Origin: Streptomyces sp. WMMB 322
Lineage (GTDB): Bacteria; Actinomycetota; Actinomycetes; Streptomycetales; Streptomycetaceae
Assembly: GCF_900090145.1 (NCBI RefSeq)
Contig: NZ_FMHI01000005.1
Location: forward strand, 62,001-126,000
DNA length: 64,000 nt
Reading direction: 5' to 3'
Positions 47,847-56,053 of the stretch are shown one piece after another. The notes under the pieces were generated by a model. The model did no database searches. It was not told the DNA's origin and saw only the letters and a program-made list of their open reading frames with translations. The position numbers and the translations under genes were made by a program. Each line of letters opens with the position of its first letter. Position 1 is the stretch's first letter.

Positions 47847-48458
47847 ATGAGCCAGTACACGATCCCGACCGTCGTGGAACGCACGCCGCACGGAGAGCGC
47901 GCGTACGACATCTACAGCCGGCTGCTCTCCGAGCGCGTGATCTTCCTCGGGACGGAGATCGACGACGGAGTGGCCAACGTCGTCATCGCGCAGCTCCTCC
48001 ACCTGGAGTCCTCGGCACCCGAACGCGAGATCGCCGTCTACATCAACTCGCCCGGCGGCTCCTACACTTCACTCACCGCGATCTACGACACGATGACCTT
48101 CGTCGGCGCGCCGATCTCGACGTTCTGCGTCGGCCAGGCCGCTTCGACCGCCGCTGTGCTGCTGGCCGGGGGCGACCCCGGGCGGAGGTTCGTGCTGGAG
48201 CACTCCCGCGTGCTGCTGGGGCAGCCGGCCAGCGGCGGCAGCCGTGGCACCGTCTCGGACCTGAGTCTCCAGGCCAAGGAGATGCTGAGGATCCGCTCAG
48301 AGGTCGAGGAGATCCTCTCGCGGCACACCCACCACGAAGTCGCGGTCCTCCGGGCGGACATGGACCGCGACAAGGTCTTCACCGCGCCCGAGGCCGTCGC
48401 GTACGGGCTGGCGGACGAAGTGCTCAGCCGACGGCAGTTGGCGGCCGGAGGGCTTTGA
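47847..48458 (+). CDS. clpP4: ClpP-like subunit lacking the catalytic His (ClpP4-type)
   Basis: A 203-residue ClpP homologue, starting one base after the clpP3 stop. The Ser (Ser100, [14 protein letters not shown]) and the Asp region ([13 protein letters not shown]) are kept. Where active ClpPs have His in a MIHQP motif, this one reads RVLLGQPAS, with Gly125. It should be inactive alone and may act as a structural or regulatory partner in a mixed ring with ClpP3. Confidence 0.88.
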   Translation: MSQYTIPTVVERTPHGERAYDIYSRLLSERVIFLGTEIDDGVANVVIAQLLHLESSAPEREIAVYINSPGGSYTSLTAIYDTMTFVGAPISTFCVGQAASTAAVLLAGGDPGRRFVLEHSRVLLGQPASGGSRGTVSDLSLQAKEMLRIRSEVEEILSRHTHHEVAVLRADMDRDKVFTAPEAVAYGLADEVLSRRQLAAGGL

Positions 48459-48461
48459 CGG

Positions 48462-48595
48462 GGCCTCGTACGACGGCAGTCGGATACCGGCGCGGCCTGA
48501 CCGGCCTCGTACGACGGCAGTCGGATGCCGGCGAGCGTGACGTGACGTCGTGGCACGGTGCCGTGGCACGGTGCCGTGGGACGGCGTCGTGCCAC
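48462..48595. repeat. Direct repeats and palindromes between clpP4 and popR
   Basis: A 31-bp sequence with GGCCTCGTACGACGGCAGTC occurs at 48462-48492 and 48503-48533 (30 of 31 identical). Then a 13-bp palindrome-bearing unit (TGGCACGGTGCCG) is repeated at 48551-48563 and 48564-48576. GTGGCACG (48550-48557) and CGTGCCAC (48588-48595) close a larger hairpin. The genes on either side are convergent, so the hairpins may terminate both transcripts. Confidence 0.65.
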
Positions 48596-48651
48596 GCGGC
48601 GTTCTCAGGCCCTCCCTCGGACCGTTCCTCGAACCGTTCCTCGGACGTTCT

Positions 48652-49329
48652 TCAGGCGGCGAGGCGCACATCACCCGGCCGCGGAGCCGCCGGCCGGGTG
48701 CCGCTGCTCCGCGTGCTCAGCGTCGACACGGACGTGGCAGAGCCGTCGTCGCTCTCCTCGTGCGCCGCGCCGCTGTCGGGGAGAGCCCCGCCGGGCACCC
48801 GGAGCGCGTCAGCCGGCGAAGCGCCGGGAGAGGACGGCCGCACCCGGCGGACCACGGACGGGCGACCGCGCCGCGCACGCCGTTCCAGCTCCCGTTCCAA
48901 CTCGCCCTGGACCAGGCCCAGCACGTCGGCCAGGCTCAGCCCCAGCGCCTGTGCGGCAGCGGCGAGCACCTCCGACGAGGCCTCCTTGCGTCCCCGTTCG
49001 ACCTCGGAGAGGTACGGCATGGAGATGCGGGCAGCCTCGGCGACGTCCTTGAGGGTTCGCCTCTGACCGAGCCGTTCACCGCGCAGCACGCCGCCGACGA
49101 CGTGCCGCCAGAGCGGCTCCTTGGCCGCGCGGCCGGCGGAGTCGGGCACTGCATCGGGCACTGCTCCGGGCACGGCTCCGGGGGCTGCGGTGCCTTCGCG
49201 GACTGTGCCTTCGGGGGCTGCGGCTTCGGGGCCGGCGGCTTCGGGGACTGGAGCCTCGGGAACCGGCACGGCGGTTGCCGGACGCAGCGGAACGACGCGG
49301 GGCCTGCCGGGCGTGTGGGTGCTCACCAC
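48652..49329 (-). CDS. popR: PopR/ClgR-like XRE regulator of clpP genes
   Basis: A 225-residue regulator. The XRE helix-turn-helix ([47 protein letters not shown]) spans about 91-137, as in ClgR and PopR. The C-terminus is DVRLAA; in S. lividans PopR and ClgR, terminal Ala-Ala makes them ClpP1P2 substrates. Expected role: activate clpP3-clpP4 when ClpP1P2 is impaired. The first ~70 residues are Pro/Ala/Glu repeats, unusually long. Start is GTG 49329 or 49326. Confidence 0.85.
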   Translation of the reverse strand: MVSTHTPGRPRVVPLRPATAVPVPEAPVPEAAGPEAAAPEGTVREGTAAPGAVPGAVPDAVPDSAGRAAKEPLWRHVVGGVLRGERLGQRRTLKDVAEAARISMPYLSEVERGRKEASSEVLAAAAQALGLSLADVLGLVQGELERELERRARRGRPSVVRRVRPSSPGASPADALRVPGGALPDSGAAHEESDDGSATSVSTLSTRSSGTRPAAPRPGDVRLAA

Positions 49330-49486
49330 TTCAGATTAGGAGCACCGCGCCGGGCCGGAAGGGGGCGGGAGCCACTTCCGCCACCGGCGAAACGATCCCA
49401 CGCCATATGCTCCTCACCGCGCCCCGGAACGGCCGTTGCCGGAAAACCCGTGGCGGTGCACGCCCGTTCGGGCGGAAGCTCAGGGG

Positions 49487-50074
49487 ATGGAGACGACCGG
49501 CGCGGAATCAGCAGCGGAGAAGGAAACCGAACGACGCTTCGGGTGGTCGGACATGTTCGTGCACCCCGACGACGACCCCCGCTCCCAGGAGGGATTCGAG
49601 GACGAACGGGCCTCGCTCACCGGAGTTCTGCACGCCCAGCGGCTGACGCTGCAGTTGAAGTGCTCCGGTCTCGACGCCTCGGCGCTGGCCAGGCGCTCCG
49701 TGGAGCCGTCCGACATGTCCTTGCTGGGCCTGGTGCGCCACCTGGCGGGGGTCGAGCAGATCTGGTTCCGGGGCGTGCTGGCCGGACAGGACGTGCAGCG
49801 CCACTACCGCTCCGAGGCCGACCGCGACGGCGACTTCCACGGAGCGGTCGCGGATCCGGACGTCGTCGCCGAGGCGTGGGAGACATGGCGTGCGGAGGTC
49901 GCCTTCGCCGAGCGGTTCGTGCGGGACGCACCGGACATGGACTTCACCGTCACGCACGAGGGGGAGCCGCTCACCCTCAGGGACGTCCTGGTGCACATGA
50001 TCGAGGAGTACGCCCGCCACAACGGCCACGCGGACCTGCTGCGCGAGCGCATCGACGGGCGGGTCGGCCAGTAA
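49487..50074 (+). CDS. DinB superfamily (DUF664) protein
   Basis: A 195-residue four-helix-bundle protein. Metal-ligand histidines are in LVRHLAGVEQIWFRG and HMIEEYARHNGHADLLRE, the DUF664 pattern. Actinobacterial members include mycothiol-dependent enzymes; which reaction this one carries out is unknown. ATG 49487 follows AGGGG. It reads away from popR. Confidence 0.87.
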   Translation: METTGAESAAEKETERRFGWSDMFVHPDDDPRSQEGFEDERASLTGVLHAQRLTLQLKCSGLDASALARRSVEPSDMSLLGLVRHLAGVEQIWFRGVLAGQDVQRHYRSEADRDGDFHGAVADPDVVAEAWETWRAEVAFAERFVRDAPDMDFTVTHEGEPLTLRDVLVHMIEEYARHNGHADLLRERIDGRVGQ

Positions 50075-50134
50075 CGACGCCGTGGTGGCGGCTCCTCGCG
50101 CGGGGCGCTCCGCGGCGATGCGCTCGGCCTCGTG

Positions 50135-50165
50135 TTGACCTTGCCGTTGCGTCAAGGTCTTCAAT
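50135..50165 (+). promoter_or_regulatory. MerR-type promoter with 19-bp spacer
   Basis: TTGACC (-35, 50135-50140) and TTCAAT (-10, 50160-50165) are 19 bp apart, the long spacing typical of MerR-controlled promoters. A perfect inverted repeat GACCTTG-9-CAAGGTC (50137-50159) fills the spacer. The merR-like relic starts seven bases after. Confidence 0.75.
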
Positions 50166-50171
50166 CAAGGC

Positions 50172-50275
50172 ATGCGAATCGGCGAACTCGCCGCCCTGGT
50201 CGGGGTCTCGACCAGGACCGTGCGGCACTACCACCGCCTCGGGCTCCTCACCGGCCGCCCGGGCCGCGCCGCCTC
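50172..50275 (+). pseudogene. merR relic (N-terminal helix-turn-helix only)
   Basis: The frame reads MRIGELAALVGVSTRTVRHYHRLGLLTGRPG, an intact MerR DNA-binding N-terminus of about 31 residues. After that MerR similarity is lost and the frame runs on without sense into the next gene. The dimerisation helix and effector part are missing. Its own operator and promoter remain intact. Confidence 0.7.
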
Positions 50276-50872
50276 ATGTCCTTCGACGTACGGGGGACGG
50301 CGAGCCTCGCGCTGTGGATCGCCCGCCGCCGGGACGGGGTGCCGGCGGGGGCCGTCGCCGTGCCGTACTCGCGTGAGCAGAGCCCGACCCTGTTGCTGAT
50401 CCTCTTCGTGACGGTGCTGGAGACGGCCGCCACGGAGGTGCTGCTGCGAGGGCTGGGCGCATTGGCGGGCCTGCGCAACCTGGTACTGGTGGTGGACCTG
50501 TACGCGACGGTGGCGGTGCTGGCGATCGTCGCGGCGGGCGTGACCCGGCCGCATGTCGTCGACGACCGTGAACTGCGCATCCGCTGCGGGGCGTTCTTCG
50601 ACCTGCGGACACCTCGCCGGCTGATCGGCTCCGTAAGGGTCGCGCAGAACTACAACGAGCGCGGCATGGTCTCCGTGGAGGGAGGGCGTCTCGCGGTGGC
50701 GGTCTCGTCCCGTACGAACGTGGTGGTGGAACTGTCGGAGCCGGTCACGGCCGTCCGTCCGCTGGGCAGTGAGGCACGGGTGACCTCGGTCCGGTTCTTC
50801 TGCGACGAACCGGGCCCCGCGCTCGAAGCGCTGCGGGGGAAACCGGCCGCCCCAGCGCGCGCGGGAGAGTGA
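50276..50872 (+). CDS. Membrane protein, possibly 5'-truncated
   Basis: A 198-residue protein from ATG 50276. Two helices are present (TLLLILFVTVLETAATEVLLRGL and LVLVVDLYATVAVLAIVAAGV), then a soluble part with VDDRELRIRCGAFFDLRTPRRLIGSVRVAQNY, reminiscent of PH-like domains in streptomycete membrane proteins. The N-terminus LALWIARRRDGVPAGAVAVPY looks like the middle of a longer protein. It abuts the merR relic, so a deletion may have removed its start; the MerR promoter might now express it. Confidence 0.6.
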   Translation: MSFDVRGTASLALWIARRRDGVPAGAVAVPYSREQSPTLLLILFVTVLETAATEVLLRGLGALAGLRNLVLVVDLYATVAVLAIVAAGVTRPHVVDDRELRIRCGAFFDLRTPRRLIGSVRVAQNYNERGMVSVEGGRLAVAVSSRTNVVVELSEPVTAVRPLGSEARVTSVRFFCDEPGPALEALRGKPAAPARAGE

Positions 50873-50925
50873 GCGCCGGTCGCCGGGTACACGCACGTCA
50901 TCCAGCCGGCACCTACAGGAACGGG

Positions 50926-51300
50926 ATGTACATGACCATCCAGCACCCCGCGAAGCGGGGCGGTTACAAACGGGGCCGCTTCGAGCGCATGGCCGAGACG
51001 GCTTCCAATGTCACCGGCTCGCCTGCCTTCTACTGCTTCTGCGTGCTCCTGATCGTCACGTTCGTCGTCGTGCATCTCCTGCACGTGCCGGTGACTTGGC
51101 TGATCTTCGTGGGCGACATGATGGCCGCCGTGAGTCTGCTGCTCCTCGCCCTGCTCAAGAACACGGAACGGCGCGCGGAGCACGCGCTCCAGCGCAAACT
51201 GGACGCGATAGCCGCGGTGGTTCTCGAACAGCACGACGGGGGTTCTCACAAGGCCCACGAAAGCCTGCGGGAAGCGATACGCATGGACGAGAACGTGTGA
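50926..51300 (+). CDS. Low-affinity iron permease family small membrane protein
   Basis: A 124-residue protein with two helices (AFYCFCVLLIVTFVVVHLLHV and LIFVGDMMAAVSLLLLALL) and a C-terminal cytoplasmic helix (ALQRKLDAIAAVVLEQ). This layout is that of bacterial proteins assigned to the low-affinity iron permease (Fet4-like) family. Iron transport is not proven for them. ATG 50926 follows AGGA by five bases; ATG 50932 is less well spaced. Confidence 0.78.
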   Translation: MYMTIQHPAKRGGYKRGRFERMAETASNVTGSPAFYCFCVLLIVTFVVVHLLHVPVTWLIFVGDMMAAVSLLLLALLKNTERRAEHALQRKLDAIAAVVLEQHDGGSHKAHESLREAIRMDENV

Positions 51301-51572
51301 GGCTCCGCCCCGCCGCCCCGGAGCCGGCCCGCCCCGTCGCGGGCACAGCTCCGCGGGGCGGCCGACGGCACCGGTGGCTCCGGTGCCGTCCGCCATGGAA
51401 CGGGCGACGGCCTGCGCACCTGGATCAGGACGTGGATCAGGACGCCGACAGGACGGCCGCTCGCCTCGTTCCGCATGGAGGAGCCCGGGTGGGGCAGGCT
51501 CCCTCGGTCCGCATTTCCCCGCGGCAGGCAGCCGCCGCGTATCACCCGTGGTGAGCCGGGAGGACCGGTGCG

Positions 51573-52127
51573 TCAGCTGTTGGCAGCGATGTCGATCATT
51601 TCCCGGGCCTTGGCCTCGCTCTGGTCGTAGCGCTCCGGGAAGGCGGAGCGCTGGACGCTCTGGGCGAGCTGACCGGCGGTCATGCCCGGGTCCGCCTGGT
51701 CGTTCGGGATGGCCTGGTCGAGGAACGCGTTGGTCGCGTAGACCGGGTCCATGATCTGCTCGGGAGTGCCCCATCCGGCGCTGGGCCGCTGCTGGAAGAC
51801 GCCGAGCGAATCGCGGTCACCGCAGTTGAGGTTGTTCATGTGGGACTCGACCCAGCCGGCCTCGAACGCGGCGAGCATCACCTTGTCGTTCACGCCGCGC
51901 TGCGTCGCGACATCGTGAACGGTGTTGATGATGGCTGCGTCGAAGTCCGGCGGGACGGCGCACTTCTCGTCCAGGATCTCGGCGTTGGCCCGCTTGTCGC
52001 CGGCCTTCACGTCGGCCTCGCCGGCACTCGCCTGCACGGCCAGTCCGCCGGCGAGGAGCACACCCGCGGCAAGGGCCGTGGCGCTGCGGATCACCGTCTT
52101 GCGTCTGACCTTCGCGGTGAACGTCAT
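51573..52127 (-). CDS. Secreted lysozyme-like (transglycosylase-fold) protein
   Basis: A 184-residue exported protein with a signal peptide (KVRRKTVIRSATALAAGVLLAGGLAVQASA). The mature part contains WVESHMNNLNCGDRDSLGVFQQRPSAGWGTPEQIMDPVYATNAFLDQ, a pattern shared with lytic-transglycosylase-like domains of cell wall hydrolases; Glu in VESH would be the acid. It probably acts on peptidoglycan, but activity is unproven. It stands alone with a long upstream region. Confidence 0.75.
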   Translation of the reverse strand: MTFTAKVRRKTVIRSATALAAGVLLAGGLAVQASAGEADVKAGDKRANAEILDEKCAVPPDFDAAIINTVHDVATQRGVNDKVMLAAFEAGWVESHMNNLNCGDRDSLGVFQQRPSAGWGTPEQIMDPVYATNAFLDQAIPNDQADPGMTAGQLAQSVQRSAFPERYDQSEAKAREMIDIAANS

Positions 52128-52769
52128 CAGGTCTTTCCTTCCAGGTGGGGGACAAGAACGCGCGTAGATACGCGTCCCTGCTGGCGCGGAACCCTGTAAC
52201 CCTCGCCACTCCCCGGACCCTCGGGGCGACCTGCGGAAGTGCGAGCAACCGATTTCGCTGCGGGACCGTACTGTTTTGACAGTGACGCGTCAACGGATGC
52301 TGGTTTTCACACTCCGGACACAAGGAGTAGATCCCAAAAAGGGCCCAGGAAGCGGAAGATGACGCGTCAACGTCTGCACCCCCGGCCCGGAAACCGCAGG
52401 TGGGACCCACCGTTCCGCACGCATTCGACCCCCTGGGCACGCCTCACCGGTCCGCAGGCAGTGATCATCCGGGACCCCGCCCGGCTCACAGTCGTGACAC
52501 CTGTCATTGCGTAGCCGCACAAGCCATCGATGTACCGAAGGCGACGGACAGGCCCGTCGTGCCGTTCTCGAGGAACCGCTTTCCCTCGGCATGAACCGCT
52601 TCCCCCGACGAAGCGGACCGGGCGGCCTGACGCGCCGCTCCGTCACAGACGGTCGTCCGGCCTGCCCGCCCGCCGCGCGCGGGGCATGACAGGCGCGACA
52701 CCGGGGACCCGGGCCGCGTAACCGATGAAGTCCCTCGCGCCGCAGGCGGCGCGGAAGGAAGTGGCCAGA
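52128..52769. other. 642-bp gap with two identical palindromes
   Basis: No gene is supported. It contains the leader of the lysozyme-like gene on the minus strand and the promoter of the DJ-1/PfpI gene on the plus strand. Its most distinct feature is a 10-bp palindrome found twice, annotated separately. Confidence 0.55.
52283..52369. promoter_or_regulatory. Paired TGACGCGTCA palindromes
   Basis: TGACGCGTCA, a perfect 10-bp palindrome, occurs at 52283-52292 and 52360-52369, both followed by ACG. They lie 77 bp apart upstream of the lysozyme-like gene. They could bind one regulator that loops the DNA; no such regulator is adjacent. Confidence 0.45.
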
Positions 52770-53300
52770 ATGCGCATCGCCTTTCTCATGGCTCCCGAAG
52801 GGGTCGAGCAGGTGGAGCTGACGGAACCGTGGAAGGCCGTGAAGGACGCCGGCCACACGCCCCGGCTGGTGTCGACGACGGCGGGCCGGATCCAGGCGTT
52901 CAACCACCTCGACGAGGCCGACACCTTCCAGGTGGACCAGACGGTCGACGAGGCCGCGGCGGAGCAGTACGACGCGCTTCTCCTGCCCGGCGGAGTGGCC
53001 AACCCGGATGCGCTGCGCCTGGACGACGACGCGGTGCGACTGGTGAAGACGTTCTGTGAGAGCGGCAAGCTCGTCGCCTCGATCTGCCACGCCGCGTGGA
53101 CGCTGATCGAGGCGGACGTCGTACGCGGCCGCACCCTCACCTCGTGGCCGAGCCTCGAGACCGATCTGCGCAACGCCGGCGCCCACTGGGTCGACGAGGA
53201 GGTCGTCGTGGACGAGGACACATACACGCTCGTCACCAGCCGGAAACCGGGCGACCTCAAGGCGTTCAACGACGCTGTGGTGACCCAACTCTCCGGCTGA
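52770..53300 (+). CDS. DJ-1/PfpI family protein (type 1 glutamine amidotransferase-like)
   Basis: A 176-residue protein of the PfpI/DJ-1 class. The nucleophile Cys lies in ASICHAAWTL at the usual elbow, with Glu in MAPEGVEQVEL and a following His. Family members are proteases, chaperones or glyoxalases/deglycases; the role here is open. ATG 52770 follows GGAAGG; GTG 52761 is an alternative. A strong terminator follows. Confidence 0.88.
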   Translation: MRIAFLMAPEGVEQVELTEPWKAVKDAGHTPRLVSTTAGRIQAFNHLDEADTFQVDQTVDEAAAEQYDALLLPGGVANPDALRLDDDAVRLVKTFCESGKLVASICHAAWTLIEADVVRGRTLTSWPSLETDLRNAGAHWVDEEVVVDEDTYTLVTSRKPGDLKAFNDAVVTQLSG

Positions 53301-53357
53301 GACGCAGACTTGGCCACCCCCGCGAGGTCCTTGAGGACCTGATCCTTGAGGACCTGA

Positions 53358-53416
53358 GGCACACGGCAGGGGCGGGGCATCCGGTCGTGCGGCCGGTGCC
53401 CCGCCCCTGCTGTGCC
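53358..53416. terminator. Strong bidirectional terminator
   Basis: A 14-bp perfect core (53366-53379 with 53397-53410) is extended inside by CCGG/CCGG and outside by GGCACA/TGTGCC across small bulges. It lies between the convergent DJ-1 and L,D-transpeptidase genes. A smaller tandem hairpin (AGGTCCTTGAGGACCT) precedes it. Confidence 0.85.
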
Positions 53417-53450
53417 TGCGCGTCGCGTTACGCGAGGGCCGGGCCGGAAA

Positions 53451-54701
53451 TCAGACGGCCGAGCCGGCCTTCCACTCCGCCCAGCTCATGTTCCAGCCGT
53501 TGAGGCCGTTGTCCGGCTGAATGGTCTTGTCGGGTGAGCCCTTCACCTCGACGACGTCGCCGATCATCGAGTTGGAGAAGAACCAGGCTCCGGCGGTGCT
53601 GTTGTCGTCCGCACCACGGGTGTCCTTCAGGCCGACGCAGCCGTGGCTGGTGTTGCCCGAACCGAACGGCGCGCCCCAGTAGTTGCCGTGGATGAACGTG
53701 CCGGACGTCGACAGGCGCATGGCGTGGGGCACGTCCTTGATGTCGTAGCCCTCCTCGCCCTTGCGCCCGAAGCCCACGGTGTTGCCGTCCATCCGTGTCT
53801 CCTTGTGCTTCTCGGAGATCACCATCTTGCCGTTGTACGTCGGGTTCTTGTCGCTGCCCGCGGAGATGGGGATGGTCTTGAGCTTCTTGCCGTCCCGCAC
53901 GACGGTCATCTGGTGGCTGTCGACGTCGACGGTGCTGACCTGCGAGCGGCCGACGTTGAAGGTGACCGTCTTGTTCTGCACGCCGGTCAGGTTCTGCGCA
54001 CCCTTCACACCGTCCAGCTTGAGGTCGAGGGTGATCCGGGAGCCCGGCTTCCAGTACTCCTGCGGCCGGAAGTCGAGGCGGGTGCCGTCGAACCAGTGCC
54101 CGACGATCTGCTGGCCGCTGGTCGAGCTGACCTTGATCGCGGACTGGACGGCCTTCTTGTCCGTGATCGGCTTGTCGAAGTTGATCGACACCGGCATTCC
54201 CACGCCGACCGTCTGGCCGTCCTCACCGGCGTAGGTGCCGATGAAGCTGTTGTCCGGCGAGACCGTGGTGAAGGTCGAGTTCTCGACGGCCTTGCGGCCA
54301 CCGCTGTCCTTGGCCTGGGCCGTGATCTTGTACCGGGTGGCCCGCTCGAGCTGCTGCTGCGGCTTCCACGACTTGCCGTCGTCCGACATGGTGCCGGCGA
54401 CACTCGTGCCGCCCTCGACGGCCATCATCTTGACCGCGGTGAGCTTCCCCTTGCTGACCGAGACGTTGCCGCCGGTGTTGATGCTCGCGCCCTCGGACCC
54501 GTTCCTGGAGGCGATCCTTATTCGGGCCTCCGAACTCTTCTTGCTGCGCGCCTCAGAGTTGGCGTTCTTGGCGTCGTCGCCGCCACTGCCGCCGTCGCCG
54601 GACGAACCGCACGCGCCCAGCGCGAGTACACCGCCGAGTACCGCGGCCGCAGCCGATACAGCCTTGCGGTGCCTACCCAGCGTTGTCACAGGCCTCTCCA
54701 T
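53451..54701 (-). CDS. L,D-transpeptidase lipoprotein (Ig-like plus YkuD)
   Basis: A 416-residue cell-wall enzyme. A lipoprotein signal ends in VLALGACGSS. Two Ig-like modules precede the YkuD catalytic domain, with HGNYWGAPFGSGNTSHGCVGL giving the His and the Cys nucleophile (Cys355). It makes 3-3 peptidoglycan cross-links, as LdtMt2-type proteins do, at the outer face of the membrane. The ~100 residues after the signal are Gly/Ser/Asn-rich linker. GTG 54689 is an alternative start. Confidence 0.93.
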   Translation of the reverse strand: MERPVTTLGRHRKAVSAAAAVLGGVLALGACGSSGDGGSGGDDAKNANSEARSKKSSEARIRIASRNGSEGASINTGGNVSVSKGKLTAVKMMAVEGGTSVAGTMSDDGKSWKPQQQLERATRYKITAQAKDSGGRKAVENSTFTTVSPDNSFIGTYAGEDGQTVGVGMPVSINFDKPITDKKAVQSAIKVSSTSGQQIVGHWFDGTRLDFRPQEYWKPGSRITLDLKLDGVKGAQNLTGVQNKTVTFNVGRSQVSTVDVDSHQMTVVRDGKKLKTIPISAGSDKNPTYNGKMVISEKHKETRMDGNTVGFGRKGEEGYDIKDVPHAMRLSTSGTFIHGNYWGAPFGSGNTSHGCVGLKDTRGADDNSTAGAWFFSNSMIGDVVEVKGSPDKTIQPDNGLNGWNMSWAEWKAGSAV

Positions 54702-54933
54702 TTGCCCTCGAATCCCAAGCTCCCCGTATCACCGCGTACATCCCCCGCCGGACCGACGCCGGACATGTTCGGACGCGCTCTACGGGATGGAACGCTCCCC
54801 GGCAGGTGACCGGTTCCGCGAGTTACAAAACTGTGTTCCGGGACACGGTCCTGTGGCAAATCAACTTGAGAAATGACTGTGACCTGCGGAAATGCCCGGG
54901 CGGACAATCCGTCGACTCTGTGACGAAGGACAC

Positions 54934-55527
54934 TCAGCGGCGCACGCCGTCCAGACCGCGGAACTCACCGTGGATGTCCTCGCGGAAGTCCTGCTCCAGG
55001 TCGTCGAGCGGCTCGTCGAAGTCCGCGGGACCGCTCTCGTCGGGGAGACCGGCCGCGGGGTCCTCACCGGACTGGTCACGGCCGTGTTCGTTGTCGTCCT
55101 CGCGGTCGTACTCGTGCTCGTGCTCGTGGTCGTGGGTGCGGTTGTGCTCGTGGTCGTGCTCGTGCTCCTCGTCGTCGAGGCCGCCCGCCCCTTCGAGGAA
55201 CGAGAACGCGTCGAGGTCGTCCGCGTCCATCTCCTCACTGCCCCAACTGGCGTGCGCGAGTTCGACCCCGGGCAGCTCCCGCACGAGGTCGAAGGGGTCG
55301 ACCAGACAGGCGAGCGCCTCCCCCGCGTCCCCGCGGACGACCTCCTCGGCGTCCGCGCGCTCCTCGTCCGGCATCAGCTCGTCACGGGCGATGTGATCAA
55401 GGGCCGACCTGGTCAGAACATCCGCGTCGGCGATCTCGACGACCAGATCGACGCGGAGCCGGATGTGCGGCGAGGACTGTGCGGATGTGTCGGACAGTTC
55501 GGTACGCGTTGTCTCGTCGGCAGCCAT
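54934..55527 (-). CDS. His/Asp/Glu-rich acidic protein, unknown function
   Basis: A 197-residue soluble protein starting at ATG 55527. Residues ~40-115 could fold (HIRLRVDLVVEIADADVLTRSALDHIARDELMPDE). After that comes a low-complexity part (DDEEHEHDHEHNRTHDHEHEHEYDREDDNEH) with about 12 His, which may bind Ni, Zn or Co. Without that domain's exact match I assign no function. The DNA of this part is a degenerate repeat of GTGCTC/GTGGTC units. Confidence 0.72.
   Translation of the reverse strand: MAADETTRTELSDTSAQSSPHIRLRVDLVVEIADADVLTRSALDHIARDELMPDEERADAEEVVRGDAGEALACLVDPFDLVRELPGVELAHASWGSEEMDADDLDAFSFLEGAGGLDDEEHEHDHEHNRTHDHEHEHEYDREDDNEHGRDQSGEDPAAGLPDESGPADFDEPLDDLEQDFREDIHGEFRGLDGVRR
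55080..55182. repeat. Degenerate triplet/hexamer repeat in the His-rich gene
   Basis: Multiples of three bases (CTCGTGCTCGTGGTCGTG and variants) encode alternating His, Glu and Asp. Copy number could vary by slippage without a frameshift. Confidence 0.65.
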
Positions 55528-55654
55528 GTCCGGAGCGTAGGACGGAACGGAGGCTCGGCTTCCGTACGACCCGCGGCTGTCTATAACATCAGCCACCGTG
55601 CCGCCAGTTCATGGCGCGGCCGGACGACGACAGCGCTTGGAAGGGGCTTCCTCC

Positions 55655-55993
55655 GTGTCCGCAGCCGGACGATCCAGCATCTCCGCTCACCGCCGGTCCC
55701 TGATGACGGCCACCGCGGCCGGCGCCGTGCTGTGTGCCCTCTGGTTCGTCCCCTCCGCAAGGGCCGCCCCCGACACCACCGGCCCGGGCGGGGCGCACCC
55801 CTCAGCGACCTCGTACTCGGGCGCCTCCTCCGCGCCGCACGCGACGGACGCCGCCGCCGACCGCGCCCGCCGGGCGTCCGCCGCCGAGCAGCCGGGGGAC
55901 GGCGTCACCTCGCCCTTCTTCCTGAGCGCGCTCGGAGTGGCCGGCGCCGGCGGCGCCATGATCCTGCGGGCACGGCGCCGCAAGGCCGGCTAG
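55655..55993 (+). CDS. Small exported Ala-rich membrane protein
   Basis: A 112-residue protein from GTG 55655, with GGAAGGGG eight bases upstream. A signal-like helix (SLMTATAAGAVLCALWFVPSARAAP) is followed by a Ser/Ala-rich stretch, then a C-terminal helix (FFLSALGVAGAGGAMIL) and basic RARRRKAG tail. That architecture resembles a cell-surface anchored protein, but no LPXTG-like sortase motif is visible. Function unknown. Confidence 0.62.
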   Translation: MSAAGRSSISAHRRSLMTATAAGAVLCALWFVPSARAAPDTTGPGGAHPSATSYSGASSAPHATDAAADRARRASAAEQPGDGVTSPFFLSALGVAGAGGAMILRARRRKAG

Positions 55994-56053
55994 GGGCTGT
56001 CCCGACCAGGACATGCCCGGCGACAGACCCGAGGGCCTGTCCGGCCACAGCCC
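55994..56053. terminator. Possible long-loop terminator
   Basis: GGGCTGT (55994-56000) and ACAGCCC (56047-56053) form a 7-bp stem with a loop that contains further short stems, between convergent genes. Confidence 0.4.

Noticed and set aside
51573..52330. Possible c-di-AMP (ydaO-type) riboswitch ahead of the lysozyme-like gene
   Set aside because: Cell wall hydrolase genes in streptomycetes often carry one, but I could not find its conserved core in this leader; only short GC hairpins are visible.
54780..54840. Possible GGAAC-type ECF promoter for the L,D-transpeptidase
   Set aside because: A GGAACC is present on the minus strand, but the spacing to a -10 element is not convincing.
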